A stretch of 62,667 nucleotides of DNA from an uncultured Lachnospiraceae bacterium (GTDB taxonomy: Bacteria > Bacillota > Clostridia > Lachnospirales > Lachnospiraceae). A program made the position numbers and the translations under genes. The stretch spans positions 1-62,667 of the forward strand of contig CAJUMJ010000033.1 of NCBI GenBank assembly GCA_910587095.1. The letters run 5' to 3'. Below are positions 1-8,403 of this stretch, piece by piece. Below the pieces are notes generated by a model. The model was not told where the DNA came from. It saw only the letters and a list, made by a program, of their open reading frames with translations, and did not search any database. How positions within the stretch are numbered: the stretch's first letter is position 1; every line of letters starts with the position of its first letter.

Positions 1-108
1 AACTGACACGAGTTTAATTTAAAATCATTTATTTTAACCCGTTAAGAGAGTTTATTTTGTCGTACTCTTGTCGTACCATACTGTCTTTAAGTCCGCAAAC
101 CCTTGATT
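1..108. other. lysS 3' flank with direct repeats
   Basis: No gene is seen. Read on the minus strand just past the lysS stop, the octamer TACGACAA occurs twice, 3 nt apart, followed by AT-rich DNA. Short repeats of this kind can be arm-type sites of tyrosine recombinases, so this may be the edge of an element integrated at the lysS 3' end to the left of the window. That is inference; no integrase is visible. Confidence 0.3.
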
Positions 109-1617
109 TTACTGGTCTTTTCCGCCAAGCGTTTTCATCGTGGGGAAGAGTAACACGTCACGGATCGCAGGAGAGTTGGTCAAAAGCATCACCAGTCTGT
201 CGATGCCGTACCCGATGCCGCCCGTGGGAGGCATACCAATCTCCAGCGCGTTCATGAAATCCTCGTCCGTGGTGTTGGCCTCCTCGTCGCCCGCTGCCAA
301 AGCCTCCTCCTGCGCCCTGAATCGCTCTCTCTGGTCAATCGGATCGTTTAACTCGGAGTAAGCGTTGCACATCTCGCGCCCGGTAATAAACAGCTCGAAA
401 CGTTCCACATAATCCGGCTTGTCCGGTTTTCTCTTGGTGAGGGGCGAGATCTCCACGGGATGATCCATGACGAAGGTGGGCTGTACCAGATGCTCCTCCA
501 CAAACTCCTCGAAGAAGAGGTTGATGATATCCCCCTTTGTATGCCTCTCCTCGTAGTGAACACCTTTCTCGTCCGCAAGTTTCCTAGCCGCTGCAGTGTC
601 CGCTACTTCGTCAAAATCGACGCCCGCATATTTTTTCACGGCCCCCACCATGGTGATCCGCTCGAAGGGCTTACCGAGGTCGATCTGCGCATCTCCGTAA
701 GGCACGGTGTTTGTACCGCATACTTCTTTCGCCACATGGCGGAACATATCCTCGGTCAGATCCATCATCCCGTTGTAATCAGTGTAAGCCTGATACAGCT
801 CCATCAGCGTAAACTCGGGGTTATGTCTAGCGTCAAGTCCTTCGTTTCGGAATACACGCCCGATCTCATAAACCCTTTCCATACCGCCCACAATCAGTCT
901 TTTCAAATATAATTCCAGAGAAATGCGAAGCTTCACATCCTCGTCCAGCGCATTGTAATGAGTCTCAAAAGGTCTTGCCGCCGCGCCGCCCGCATTTGAC
1001 ACGAGCATGGGCGTCTCCACCTCCAGAAATCCTTGCCCGTCCAGATAACGTCTGATGGCACTGATGATTTTAGAGCGCGCAACGAACGTTTTTTTGACGT
1101 CCTCATTCATAATCAGGTCCGTATACCTTTGGCGATACCGGATATCGGTATTTACCAGACCATGATACTTCTCCGGAAGAATCTGCAAACTTTTTGACAA
1201 TAGCGTCACTTTCTGCGCATGCACGGAAATCTCACCGGTTTTGGTCTTAAAGACCTCGCCCTCTATGCCTACAATATCGCCCACGTCATACTTCTTAAAA
1301 TCGGCGTAGGACTCTTCCCCCACGCTGTCTCTTGCCACATAGGATTGTATATCGCCCTGCAAATCCTGTACGTTGCAAAAAGACGCCTTTCCCATGATGC
1401 GCTTACTCATCACACGCCCGGCTATGGAAACGGCCTTTCCCTCAAGCACGTCAAAATCGTCCTTGATCTCCTGGCTGTGATGGGTCACATCGTATTTCGT
1501 GATCTGAAAGGGATCCTTACCTGCCTGCTGCAAAGCCGCAAGCTTTTCTCTTCTCACTTTCAAAAGCTGGTTGATATCCTGCTGCTGTTCCTTTTCCTGG
1601 TTGTGTACTTCCGCCAT
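109..1617 (-). CDS. lysS: Lysyl-tRNA synthetase (class II)
   Basis: Charges tRNA-Lys with lysine using ATP in the cytoplasm. The 502-residue product has an N-terminal OB fold for the anticodon (IAGRVMSKRIMGKASFCNVQ), class II motif 2 (RVYEIGRVFRNEGLDARHNP) and motif 3 (GIGYGIDRLVMLL), and ends in the usual LLFPTMK region, so it is full length. An upstream in-frame extension exists, but AGGAGA lies about 11 nt before the ATG of MAEVHNQ, which I take as the start. It is the last gene of a minus-strand operon after greA, a common Firmicutes pairing. The 3' end abuts sequence with two TACGACAA repeats (see findings). Confidence 0.97.
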   Translation of the reverse strand: MAEVHNQEKEQQQDINQLLKVRREKLAALQQAGKDPFQITKYDVTHHSQEIKDDFDVLEGKAVSIAGRVMSKRIMGKASFCNVQDLQGDIQSYVARDSVGEESYADFKKYDVGDIVGIEGEVFKTKTGEISVHAQKVTLLSKSLQILPEKYHGLVNTDIRYRQRYTDLIMNEDVKKTFVARSKIISAIRRYLDGQGFLEVETPMLVSNAGGAAARPFETHYNALDEDVKLRISLELYLKRLIVGGMERVYEIGRVFRNEGLDARHNPEFTLMELYQAYTDYNGMMDLTEDMFRHVAKEVCGTNTVPYGDAQIDLGKPFERITMVGAVKKYAGVDFDEVADTAAARKLADEKGVHYEERHTKGDIINLFFEEFVEEHLVQPTFVMDHPVEISPLTKRKPDKPDYVERFELFITGREMCNAYSELNDPIDQRERFRAQEEALAAGDEEANTTDEDFMNALEIGMPPTGGIGYGIDRLVMLLTNSPAIRDVLLFPTMKTLGGKDQ

Positions 1618-1719
1618 TGTGTTATCCTTTCTCCTGCATTCTGACATGCGGACTTTGCACGTTCTCTTCTATCATTCCGGTAATTCTTTATGACAGTGCG
1701 GATTTGCCCGCATAAACAT

Positions 1720-2202
1720 TTAGTTAGATCTCTGGATCTCAAGCACTTTGTACTTGATCATACCCGCCTGCGTCTCCACTTCCACCATGTCTCCAACCCT
1801 GCTGCCGATCAGCGCTTTCCCCACCGGCGATTCGTTGGATATCTTTCCCTTCAGGCTGTTCGCCTCGGTGGAACCCACAATCTTATAGTCGAGTTCCTCG
1901 TTAAACTCCACATCCAGAATCTTCACCTGACAGCCGATGTTGATCTTGTCGAGGTCCACTTCATCCTCCACCACAACCTCCGCGTTTTTCAGGATCTTCT
2001 CAAGCTCCTCGATTCTTGCCTCGATATCTCTCTGCTCGTCCTTGGCCGCGTCGTACTCGGCATTCTCGGAGAGATCGCCCTGCTCTCTCGCCTCCTTGAT
2101 TTTCTGTGCAACTTCCTGCCGTTTCACGACTTTCAGTTCATGCAGCTCCTGTTCGTATTTCTGCAACCCTTCATAGGTTAAAATATTTTTTTTCTCATGC
2201 AT
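1720..2202 (-). CDS. greA: Transcription elongation factor GreA
   Basis: Binds the RNA polymerase secondary channel and stimulates cleavage of backtracked transcripts. The product is about 160 residues, the normal length. The N-terminal coiled coil carries the acidic tip region (GDLSENAEYDAAKDEQ), and the C-terminal FKBP-like half contains NESPVGKALIG. AAGGAGAA sits 8 nt before the ATG of MHEKKN, so the eight upstream in-frame residues are not counted. It lies about 100 nt upstream of lysS and is presumably cotranscribed with it. Confidence 0.96.
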   Translation of the reverse strand: MHEKKNILTYEGLQKYEQELHELKVVKRQEVAQKIKEAREQGDLSENAEYDAAKDEQRDIEARIEELEKILKNAEVVVEDEVDLDKINIGCQVKILDVEFNEELDYKIVGSTEANSLKGKISNESPVGKALIGSRVGDMVEVETQAGMIKYKVLEIQRSN

Positions 2203-2283
2203 GGTAGTAGTTCTCCTTTTCCACATATAATATATTTTATTATGTCGATTGCCTCATGATGAAAAATGCCTTTTCTTCAATGG

Positions 2284-3132
2284 TCACCCCTGACTTCGCA
2301 TTTTCTTATCATAACTATTTTTTACAACAGTGTCAAGATATCCAATGGGCGATACATAGAGAATCCTTCCCCTCTTTCCGGCGCATGCCCTCGCCTTTGC
2401 CGGATCGGAATTCATGTCGACATAAACAACCTGCTCTTCCCGCTTTGTTCCAGGCATTCCCGCCTCTCCAGCACAGTTCAGTATGACGCCGCCGCACCGC
2501 TCCTTGCCAAATCGTTTTTCCTTCTCCCCCTCCCGGTAGGCGTGCAGCTGCGGCACTAAACCGTACTCGTAACCATAATCCTCCAGCAGCTCAGCCTCCT
2601 CCTCCCATATGTCCGTCCCCTCCACAGCCTCATAAAAAAAGCGCAGACTGTTGATTCTCGGAAGGTAAGGCGCAAGAAGCCGCCCTGTCATCTCCATCTG
2701 CCGCTGCGTCTCCTCCGGTTTCCCGAGCAGTACCGTCGCCTCGCCCGTTTTAAGCAAAGTCTCACCGGCATACACCGCAAGCAGACTGGACAGGAGCCTT
2801 TCCTTCGTCTCCTGCCTTGGTTCCCACCGGGACGCGTATTTTTCCGACACGCATGTCATAACCGTCGGTTCCAGCCAGGCGTCCGCCATTCCCTCTACGC
2901 CGTGCAGCGCCCCCTCCATGGCCTCCGACAGTAACTCCGGCGGCCATGCTTTCTTTTTATAGTAAAACGGCGGCACCGGGCAGTCTGCCAAAGTAAAAAA
3001 ACCGGCTGTCTCCGTCCCCGGAAGCATCTGCGCCCGCAGTCTCGCTTCCTGCCACCAGTGTCTCTTGGCTGCGGTATTTTTATACGCCGCCTCCTGTATC
3101 GGATGATAATAAACAATTGTCTCCGTCTCCAT
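2284..3132 (-). CDS. Conserved protein of unknown function
   Basis: I do not recognise the family. The product is about 282 residues, soluble, rich in Glu and Arg, with no signal peptide or clear membrane segment. Near the C-terminus a stretch resembling a beta-alpha-beta unit (GVILNCAGEAGMP, then EQVVYVDMNS and GRILYVSPIGYLD) suggests a Rossmann-like fold, but no catalytic motif can be named. A GTG at 3183 overlapping the dusB stop (GTGA) is an alternative start that would imply translational coupling; the ATG at 3132 follows an AGGACAGG-like site. Position between dusB and greA suggests an operon gene expressed with the translation machinery. Confidence 0.75.
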   Translation of the reverse strand: METETIVYYHPIQEAAYKNTAAKRHWWQEARLRAQMLPGTETAGFFTLADCPVPPFYYKKKAWPPELLSEAMEGALHGVEGMADAWLEPTVMTCVSEKYASRWEPRQETKERLLSSLLAVYAGETLLKTGEATVLLGKPEETQRQMEMTGRLLAPYLPRINSLRFFYEAVEGTDIWEEEAELLEDYGYEYGLVPQLHAYREGEKEKRFGKERCGGVILNCAGEAGMPGTKREEQVVYVDMNSDPAKARACAGKRGRILYVSPIGYLDTVVKNSYDKKMRSQG

Positions 3133-3179
3133 CGCGCCTGTCCTGCTCTCACACTCTGAGACAATATATGCTGCGATGC

Positions 3180-4151
3180 TCACATGGATTCCACCAACCG
3201 TTCAATCTCCGCAAAGGATTCCGTCTGGTTCACGATCCCTCGCAGTTTTGCGCTCCCCGGCATCCCGGCCGTGTACCAGGACAGGTGCTTTCGCATCTCC
3301 CGGACGCCGGTGTACTCTCCCTTGACACGCATCTGAAGCCTTGCGTGCCGAAGAATCATCTCTTTTTTTTCTTCAAGCGACGGCTGTGTCACCTCCTCGC
3401 GGCCCTCCAGAAAGGCCGCTATCTGGCCGAACAGCCATGGATTGCCTCTGGCTGCCCGGCCGATCATCACGCCGTCGCATCCCGTTTCGACAAGCATTTT
3501 TTTCGCGCTCTCTCCGTCGACGACGTCCCCGTTCCCGATCACGGGGATACGAACCGCCTCCTTCACCCTGGCGATAATCTCCCAGTCCGCCTCCCCGCTG
3601 TAAAACTGCTCTCTCGTCCTGGCATGCACGGCCACCGCCGCGGCTCCCGCATCCTCCGCTATCTTTGCCATCTCCACCGCGTTGACATGGTTCCCGTCAA
3701 AGCCCTTGCGGATTTTTACCGTCACAGGCTTGTCTATGGCTTTTGCCGTGGCGGCGATAATCTCCCCCGCCAGCTTCGGTTCCCGCATCAGGGCTGAGCC
3801 CTCCCCGTTATTCACAATCTTAGGCACGGGGCAGCCCATATTGATATCCAGAACGGCAAAGGGCCTCTCCTCAATCCTTTTTGCCATCTCGCCAACGATC
3901 TTCGGATCCGAGCCGAACAACTGTAAGGATACCGCCTTTTCCTCAGGATGTATGGCAAGAAGCCCCTCCGTATTTTTGTTGCCGTACATAATTGCTTTTG
4001 CGCTGACCATCTCCATACCGGCAAGTCCCGCCCCCTGCTCGCTGCACAGCAAACGAAAAGGCAGGTCCGTCACGCCTGCCATGGGTGCGAGTATCAAATT
4101 GTTTTCCAGAGTGACGCCGCCTATCACAAGCGGCCTTAACAGACAACTCAT
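3180..4151 (-). CDS. dusB: tRNA-dihydrouridine synthase
   Basis: FMN-dependent reduction of uridine to dihydrouridine in tRNA. The TIM-barrel N-terminus has PMAGVTDLPFRLL, the DINMGCPVPKIV segment with the catalytic Cys, the VHARTREQFYSG motif, and the phosphate-binding GNGDV and GVMIGRAARGNPWLF loops; a helical C-terminal domain follows. The full length is about 323 residues. GGAGGG lies 14 nt before the ATG of MSCLLRP. The start is 4 nt from the stop of the upstream gene, so the operon is tight. Dus subgroup (B rather than A or C) is assigned by general resemblance only. Confidence 0.94.
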   Translation of the reverse strand: MSCLLRPLVIGGVTLENNLILAPMAGVTDLPFRLLCSEQGAGLAGMEMVSAKAIMYGNKNTEGLLAIHPEEKAVSLQLFGSDPKIVGEMAKRIEERPFAVLDINMGCPVPKIVNNGEGSALMREPKLAGEIIAATAKAIDKPVTVKIRKGFDGNHVNAVEMAKIAEDAGAAAVAVHARTREQFYSGEADWEIIARVKEAVRIPVIGNGDVVDGESAKKMLVETGCDGVMIGRAARGNPWLFGQIAAFLEGREEVTQPSLEEKKEMILRHARLQMRVKGEYTGVREMRKHLSWYTAGMPGSAKLRGIVNQTESFAEIERLVESM

Positions 4152-4155
4152 GGAT

Positions 4156-4500
4156 TTACCACTCACCCTCCTGTATCTTTTCATTTAAAATGAACACGCG
4201 GTAATAGAGCTGTAAAGCCTCCAACAGCTCCTGCCTGTTCCTTCGGATCTCTCCGACCAAAAGTCCGCTGCCAATCTCGTCGTAGAGCAGATCGTCCTCC
4301 TCGGCATCCGTCTCCATCGAAATACTGCCGTCCTCCTCAAACACAATGGTGAAGACGCCGCCCACTTCCTCCGTAAAGAGAACGCAAATGATATGCAGCT
4401 CCTCCTTGATCGACTGGGGAATCTTGTCAAATTTCCCGTTAAAATAATATTTCTGCTCATAGGCGTTGGCGCCACACAGCACAATCCTCTTATCTTCCAT
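4156..4500 (-). CDS. Small acidic conserved protein (DUF6145-like)
   Basis: The product is 114 residues, acidic, and probably an alpha/beta protein. It opens with MEDKRIVLCGANAYEQKYYF and has a central LFTEEVGGVFTIVFEEDG segment and a C-terminal helix ending YYRVFILNE. The pattern matches a small family I remember from Lachnospiraceae as DUF6145; function is unknown. It has a strong GGAGGG site, sits between birA and dusB, and shares their operon. The name is from memory and not checked. Confidence 0.8.
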   Translation of the reverse strand: MEDKRIVLCGANAYEQKYYFNGKFDKIPQSIKEELHIICVLFTEEVGGVFTIVFEEDGSISMETDAEEDDLLYDEIGSGLLVGEIRRNRQELLEALQLYYRVFILNEKIQEGEW

Positions 4501-4549
4501 CGCTCCATCCCTCCGCCCTTAGCCATGACGCTCGTGTCACTTTCTCCGT

Positions 4550-5557
4550 TCAGACATAGCCGTACAGTCCCCTGACAGATACCTCGCCCGCATAGACCAA
4601 AACCCGCTCCCCGTTCTCCTTCTCGACAACCAGCTCTCCTGTGTCGGTGATTCCCCGAGAAACGCCGGCATACGCCCCGGACGGGTCCAAAACCTGCACG
4701 CCGGCGTCTCTGCCAGCCAGACGCGCCTCATAGCGCTCTCTGAGAACCGACATGTCAAGCGTCTGTTCAAAAATCTCATAATCCTCCTCAAACCGGCTCA
4801 AAATCCGCTCCAACAAGGCGGCTCTGAAAACACTTTTCCCGGATTCGATGCGAAGGGAAGTGGCTGTTTTCCGGATTTCTTCCGAGAACTCCTCCGCGCT
4901 GTTCTGGTTTACGTTCACGCCGACACCGGCCACCAGAAACTGGATCTCATTCATCTCCGGCATAGTGCTTAGCTCCGTCAGAATGCCGACCACTTTTTTC
5001 CCGTTCACTACGATGTCGTTCGGCCATTTGATCCCCGTGTCAAGCCCCGTCACTTCGGAAATGGCCTCCGCAACGGCAAGCGCCATCACCAGAGTGACCA
5101 TGGAAGCCTTGTCCGGACTGAATTTCGGCCTCAACACGATCGTAAAATAAATCGAAGTGCCCGCGGACGACTCCCAGCTCCTGCCTCTTCGTCCCCTTCC
5201 GGCTGTCTGCCTGTCCGCCACCACGGTTGTCCCGTGAAGCGCCCCCTCCTCCGCAAAACGCTTTGCGTCGGGATTTGTGGAGCCCGTCACCTCAAAGAAA
5301 TGGAGCTTTTTCCCCGCCCATTTCGTGTGAAGTCTGCTGGCAATCTCGCTTTCGGAATAGACGTCCGCCGGGCTCTCCACCAACCGGTAGCCCCTGCGGG
5401 AAGCCGATTCAATCAGATATCCCTCTTCCTTCAACTGGTTAATCACTTTCCAGACAGCCGTGCGGGAAACACCGAGGCGGTCGCAAAGCTGCTGCCCCGA
5501 CACATAATCCTCGCTCTCCCGCAGACATGCCAAAATATCCGCTCTGTCCGTTTTCAT
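4550..5557 (-). CDS. birA: Biotin protein ligase / biotin repressor BirA
   Basis: Activates biotin with ATP and transfers it to carboxylase carrier domains; the DNA-binding form can repress biotin genes. Residues 1-65 form a winged helix (QQLCDRLGVSRTAVWKVINQ), followed by the ligase domain with the GRGRRGRSW loop near residue 118 and KWPNDIVVNGKKVVGILTE, and a C-terminal SH3-like domain. At 335 residues it is a full bifunctional type. The SD overlaps the argF stop, only 12 nt apart. No biotin operator-like palindrome was noticed nearby. Confidence 0.95.
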   Translation of the reverse strand: MKTDRADILACLRESEDYVSGQQLCDRLGVSRTAVWKVINQLKEEGYLIESASRRGYRLVESPADVYSESEIASRLHTKWAGKKLHFFEVTGSTNPDAKRFAEEGALHGTTVVADRQTAGRGRRGRSWESSAGTSIYFTIVLRPKFSPDKASMVTLVMALAVAEAISEVTGLDTGIKWPNDIVVNGKKVVGILTELSTMPEMNEIQFLVAGVGVNVNQNSAEEFSEEIRKTATSLRIESGKSVFRAALLERILSRFEEDYEIFEQTLDMSVLRERYEARLAGRDAGVQVLDPSGAYAGVSRGITDTGELVVEKENGERVLVYAGEVSVRGLYGYV

Positions 5558-5569
5558 GGTTTCCTTCCC

Positions 5570-6574
5570 CTAGTCCATATAGCCGAGAGTCACCGCCATA
5601 ACCGCCTTGATGGTGTGCATACGGTTCTCCGCCTCGTCAAAGACGACGGACTGGGGCGACTCAAAGACCTCGTTTGTCACCTCGAGTTCAGCCATCCCGT
5701 ACTTTTCCCCGATCTCTTTGCCAATCCCCGTCTCGTGGTCGTGGAATGCGGGAAGACAATGCATAAAGACTGCCTTCTCACCGGCAAAATCCATCACCTT
5801 CGCATTGACCTGATAAGGCGTAAGCTCACGCAGCCTCTCCTCCCACACTTCCTGCGGCTCTCCCATGGATACCCACACATCGGTATAAATCACATCCGCT
5901 CCCGAAGCGCCTGTTTCCACATCCTCGGTCAGGCATATGGAGCCTCCTGCCTTCGCCGCAATCTCCTCACAGGTCTTCACAAGGCTCTCCTCGGGGAAAT
6001 ACTTTTTGCTCGTGCAGGCGGTATAGTGCATCCCCATCTTGGCGCAGGCCACCATCAGAGAGTTTCCCATATTATAGCGGGCATCTCCCATATATGTAAG
6101 CTTAATCCCCTTAAGCCTGCCGAAATGCTCCCGTATCGTCAAAAGATCCGCCAACATCTGTGTCGGATGAAATTCATTGGTGAGGCCGTTCCATACGGGC
6201 ACGCCCGCGTATTTTGCCAGCTCATCCACAATCTCCTGCCCGTAGCCGCGGTACTCAATTCCCTCATACATCCTTCCCAACACTCTCGCCGTATCCGCAA
6301 TGCTCTCCTTTTTGCCTATCTGAGAGCCTGCGGGATCCAGATAGGTTGTCCCCATACCCAAATCATGGGCCGCCACCTCAAAGGCGCAGCGCGTTCTCGT
6401 GCTTGTCTTTTCAAAGATCAGCACCACGTTTTTCCCCCGAAGGGAATCCACGGGAATCCCCCTCTTCTTTTTATCCTTCAAATCAGCCGCCACGTCGAGC
6501 ATATAGAGAATTTCCTCCGGCGTAAAATCCAACAGCTTTAAAAAATTCCGTCCTTTCAGATTCATCGTTTCCAT
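5570..6574 (-). CDS. argF: Ornithine carbamoyltransferase
   Basis: Forms citrulline from ornithine and carbamoyl phosphate, or the reverse in the arginine deiminase pathway. The 334-residue protein has the carbamoyl-phosphate loop STRTR, HPTQMLADLLT, and the ornithine site HCLPAFHD. A GGAGGAGA site precedes the ATG; a second ATG three codons on is possible. No other arginine genes are adjacent, so anabolic or catabolic (arcB) use cannot be decided. It is the first gene of the operon running to lysS. Confidence 0.95.
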   Translation of the reverse strand: METMNLKGRNFLKLLDFTPEEILYMLDVAADLKDKKKRGIPVDSLRGKNVVLIFEKTSTRTRCAFEVAAHDLGMGTTYLDPAGSQIGKKESIADTARVLGRMYEGIEYRGYGQEIVDELAKYAGVPVWNGLTNEFHPTQMLADLLTIREHFGRLKGIKLTYMGDARYNMGNSLMVACAKMGMHYTACTSKKYFPEESLVKTCEEIAAKAGGSICLTEDVETGASGADVIYTDVWVSMGEPQEVWEERLRELTPYQVNAKVMDFAGEKAVFMHCLPAFHDHETGIGKEIGEKYGMAELEVTNEVFESPQSVVFDEAENRMHTIKAVMAVTLGYMD

Positions 6575-6624
6575 GTCTCAGTCTTCTCCTCCTTTACACG
6601 TCGGATTTTGCTGTCCAAACATAT

Positions 6625-6655
6625 CGGCAGGACGGTCCGCAGATCCGTCCTGCCG
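6625..6655. terminator. Hairpin after the SPFH gene
   Basis: A perfect 11-bp stem (CGGCAGGACGG and its complement, 9-nt loop) lies between the SPFH stop and argF. The following minus-strand tract is only moderately T-rich (ATATGTTTGG), so termination strength is uncertain. Confidence 0.5.
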
Positions 6656-6690
6656 CTGCTTTTCTGTATAATCTTCACCCGCAATTATTG

Positions 6691-7611
6691 TTATTTAAAC
6701 ACTTCCTTCGCGGAAGCCGCAAGTCCGGCCAATCCCTGGATCTCCGAGGGAATGATAATCTTCGTCGCCTGTCCGTCAGCCGCTTTCTCAAATGCCTCCA
6801 GACTCTTAATCTTTAAGACCGCCTCATCCGCGCCGGCCTCACGGATCATCCTGATACCGTCAGCCGTCGCTTTCTGTACCTTGAGAATCGCCTCAGCCTC
6901 ACCTTCCGCCTCGCGGATCATCTTCTCCTTCTGTGCTTCGGCGCGCAGGATCGCGGACTGTTTCTCCGCCTCAGCCTCCAGAATCGCAGATTCTTTCTGT
7001 CCTTCCGCGACAAGAATGGTGGATTTTTTCTCACCTTCCGCGCGCAGGATCGCCTCACGGCGCTCACGCTCCGCTTTCATCTGCTTCTCCATGGCATCCT
7101 GAATCGCCGCGGGAGGAATGATATTCTTTAACTCCACACGGTTTACCTTGATTCCCCAGGGATCCGTAGCGATATCCAGGGAAGCGCGCATCTTCGTGTT
7201 AATCACCTCTCTGGATGTCAACGTCTGGTCAAGCTCCATCTCACCGATAATATTTCTCAGTGTGGTAGCCGTCAGATTCTCAATAGCCATAATCGGATTC
7301 TCCACACCGTAAGCAAACAGCTTCGGATCCGTGATCTGGAAAAACACGACCGTGTCAATCCGCATGGTCACATTATCCTTTGTGATCACGGGCTGCGGCG
7401 CGAAGTCCACCACCTGCTCCTTGAGAACCACCCGTTTTGCCACCGAATCAATAAAAGGAACCTTGATATGCAGACCGACAGACCATGTCTGCTGATAAGC
7501 TCCCAACCGCTCCACCACATATGCGTGAGCCTGCGGCACAATTTTGATGCAGGAGAGCAAAACAATCACCGCTAAAACCAGAACCACCACTAAAACAATA
7601 AGACCACCCAT
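6691..7611 (-). CDS. SPFH/band 7 (stomatin-like) membrane protein
   Basis: This protein likely scaffolds membrane microdomains or protease complexes. It has one N-terminal membrane helix (residues 1-25), then the SPFH domain with the typical VKVPFIDSVAKRVVLKEQ-like and LRNIIGEMELDQTLTSRE segments, then a long Ala/Glu-rich coiled coil with repeated AEGEKKS/AEGQKES/AEAEKQS units near residues 190-245. The 306-residue length is usual for QmcA-like members. It follows an NfeD-like gene, the classic partner, in one operon. Confidence 0.92.
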   Translation of the reverse strand: MGGLIVLVVVLVLAVIVLLSCIKIVPQAHAYVVERLGAYQQTWSVGLHIKVPFIDSVAKRVVLKEQVVDFAPQPVITKDNVTMRIDTVVFFQITDPKLFAYGVENPIMAIENLTATTLRNIIGEMELDQTLTSREVINTKMRASLDIATDPWGIKVNRVELKNIIPPAAIQDAMEKQMKAERERREAILRAEGEKKSTILVAEGQKESAILEAEAEKQSAILRAEAQKEKMIREAEGEAEAILKVQKATADGIRMIREAGADEAVLKIKSLEAFEKAADGQATKIIIPSEIQGLAGLAASAKEVFK

Positions 7612-7649
7612 CTTCTCCTCCTTATCCGAAACGTTTACAAATGTTTTCG

Positions 7650-8105
7650 CTACATAGCTTTTTCCTCTACAATCAGTTTCACGCCGTCAATGGCAAGCAC
7701 GATCACTACTGTTCCCACAGGCAGTACCGTACCGTCCGCTTTCGCCCGGGCGGACCACTCCATACCGCCCACATTGACCTGTCCGATTCCCTGCAGATTA
7801 TCAATCTCGCTGATCACGATAGCCTGCCGCCCGACAAGGCTCTCCGCATTTGTCCGCACTCTGTCTTTGTTAAAATATTTCACCGCCAGAGGTCTGGTAA
7901 AATACAGTAGCACCCCCGAAACCGTCAGAAACAGTATGACCTGTAACACAAACGGCGCGTGAAACAGAGCCGCAATCGAAGCGATCAGCGCTCCGCCCGC
8001 AAACCAGACAGTCGTAAGCCCCATTGTCAGCAGCTCAATCACAACCAGCGCCACAAGGATGATTAGCCAGACCATCGTCATGTTCAATGTCTGTATCCCA
8101 AACAC
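7650..8105 (-). CDS. NfeD-like membrane protein
   Basis: Short-form NfeD protein, about 151 residues, with three membrane helices (VWLIILVALVVIELLTMG; the FAGGALIASIAALF region; VILFLTVSGVLLYFT) and a C-terminal OB-fold domain (LVGRQAIVISEIDN to GTVVIVLAIDG). I place the start at a GTG 8 nt after GGAGGG; an ATG about 12 codons downstream is the alternative. It is encoded directly before the SPFH gene (38-nt gap), and the pair is known to act together in membrane organisation. Confidence 0.9.
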   Translation of the reverse strand: MFGIQTLNMTMVWLIILVALVVIELLTMGLTTVWFAGGALIASIAALFHAPFVLQVILFLTVSGVLLYFTRPLAVKYFNKDRVRTNAESLVGRQAIVISEIDNLQGIGQVNVGGMEWSARAKADGTVLPVGTVVIVLAIDGVKLIVEEKAM

Positions 8106-8157
8106 GTACGCATCCCTCCCACTGCACACAGACTCTCAACCATTTTTTTATGTGAAT

Positions 8158-8186
8158 ATTATAATATATTATCCCCAAAGTAGCAA
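8158..8186 (-). promoter_or_regulatory. Sigma-A promoter for nfeD-SPFH
   Basis: TTGCTA, 17-nt spacer, then perfect TATAAT on the minus strand, about 50 nt before the NfeD start. Confidence 0.7.
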
Positions 8187-8275
8187 GAGTTATAGATTCA
8201 TCCATCCGTTTCGTTCCGCTCACGCCCATTCGCAAAACCGCGCGTTCCCTCAGCCCTTCGTGTGCCTGGCAAATT

Positions 8276-8313
8276 CGCGGGAGAATGCCCGTATTTTTGG
8301 GCATTCTCCCGCG
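8276..8313. repeat. Perfect 15-bp hairpin
   Basis: CGCGGGAGAATGCCC and its exact complement are separated by an 8-nt loop. It lies directly beside the branched element at 8311-8401, sharing its edge. There is no T-tract on either strand, so it is not a canonical terminator. Confidence 0.75.
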
Positions 8314-8401
8314 TGAAACGGAGTTGGAGTTGCAACGCAACTCCTAGAGTTTCCTGGCGTCCCGTCCTATGGCGGGACGTCTTTAGAAACTCTTTTCACG
8401 C
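8311..8401. ncRNA. Branched structured element, copy A
   Basis: An outer stem GCGTGAAA (8311-8318) pairs with TTTCACGC (8394-8401). It encloses one small hairpin (8326-8344) and one large hairpin whose stem AGAGTTTC/GAAACTCT (8346-8353 / 8386-8393) flanks a loop with CCTGGCG and CTTTAG and an inner CGTCCCG/CGGGACG stem. A second copy with different stems but the same loop bases is at 47713-47774. Adjacent CTGTTACC contains the stop codon of the sleB-like gene. Whether it acts as RNA or DNA is unknown. Confidence 0.6.
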
Positions 8402-8403
8402 TG

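Noticed and set aside
5234..6541. Plus-strand open frame of 435 codons
   Set aside because: Antisense to birA and argF, which both have complete family motifs; the frame has no recognisable fold or start site.
8276..8313. Intrinsic terminator of the wall-hydrolase gene
   Set aside because: The 15-bp stem is strong but neither strand has a following T-tract, and it is part of a larger branched element.
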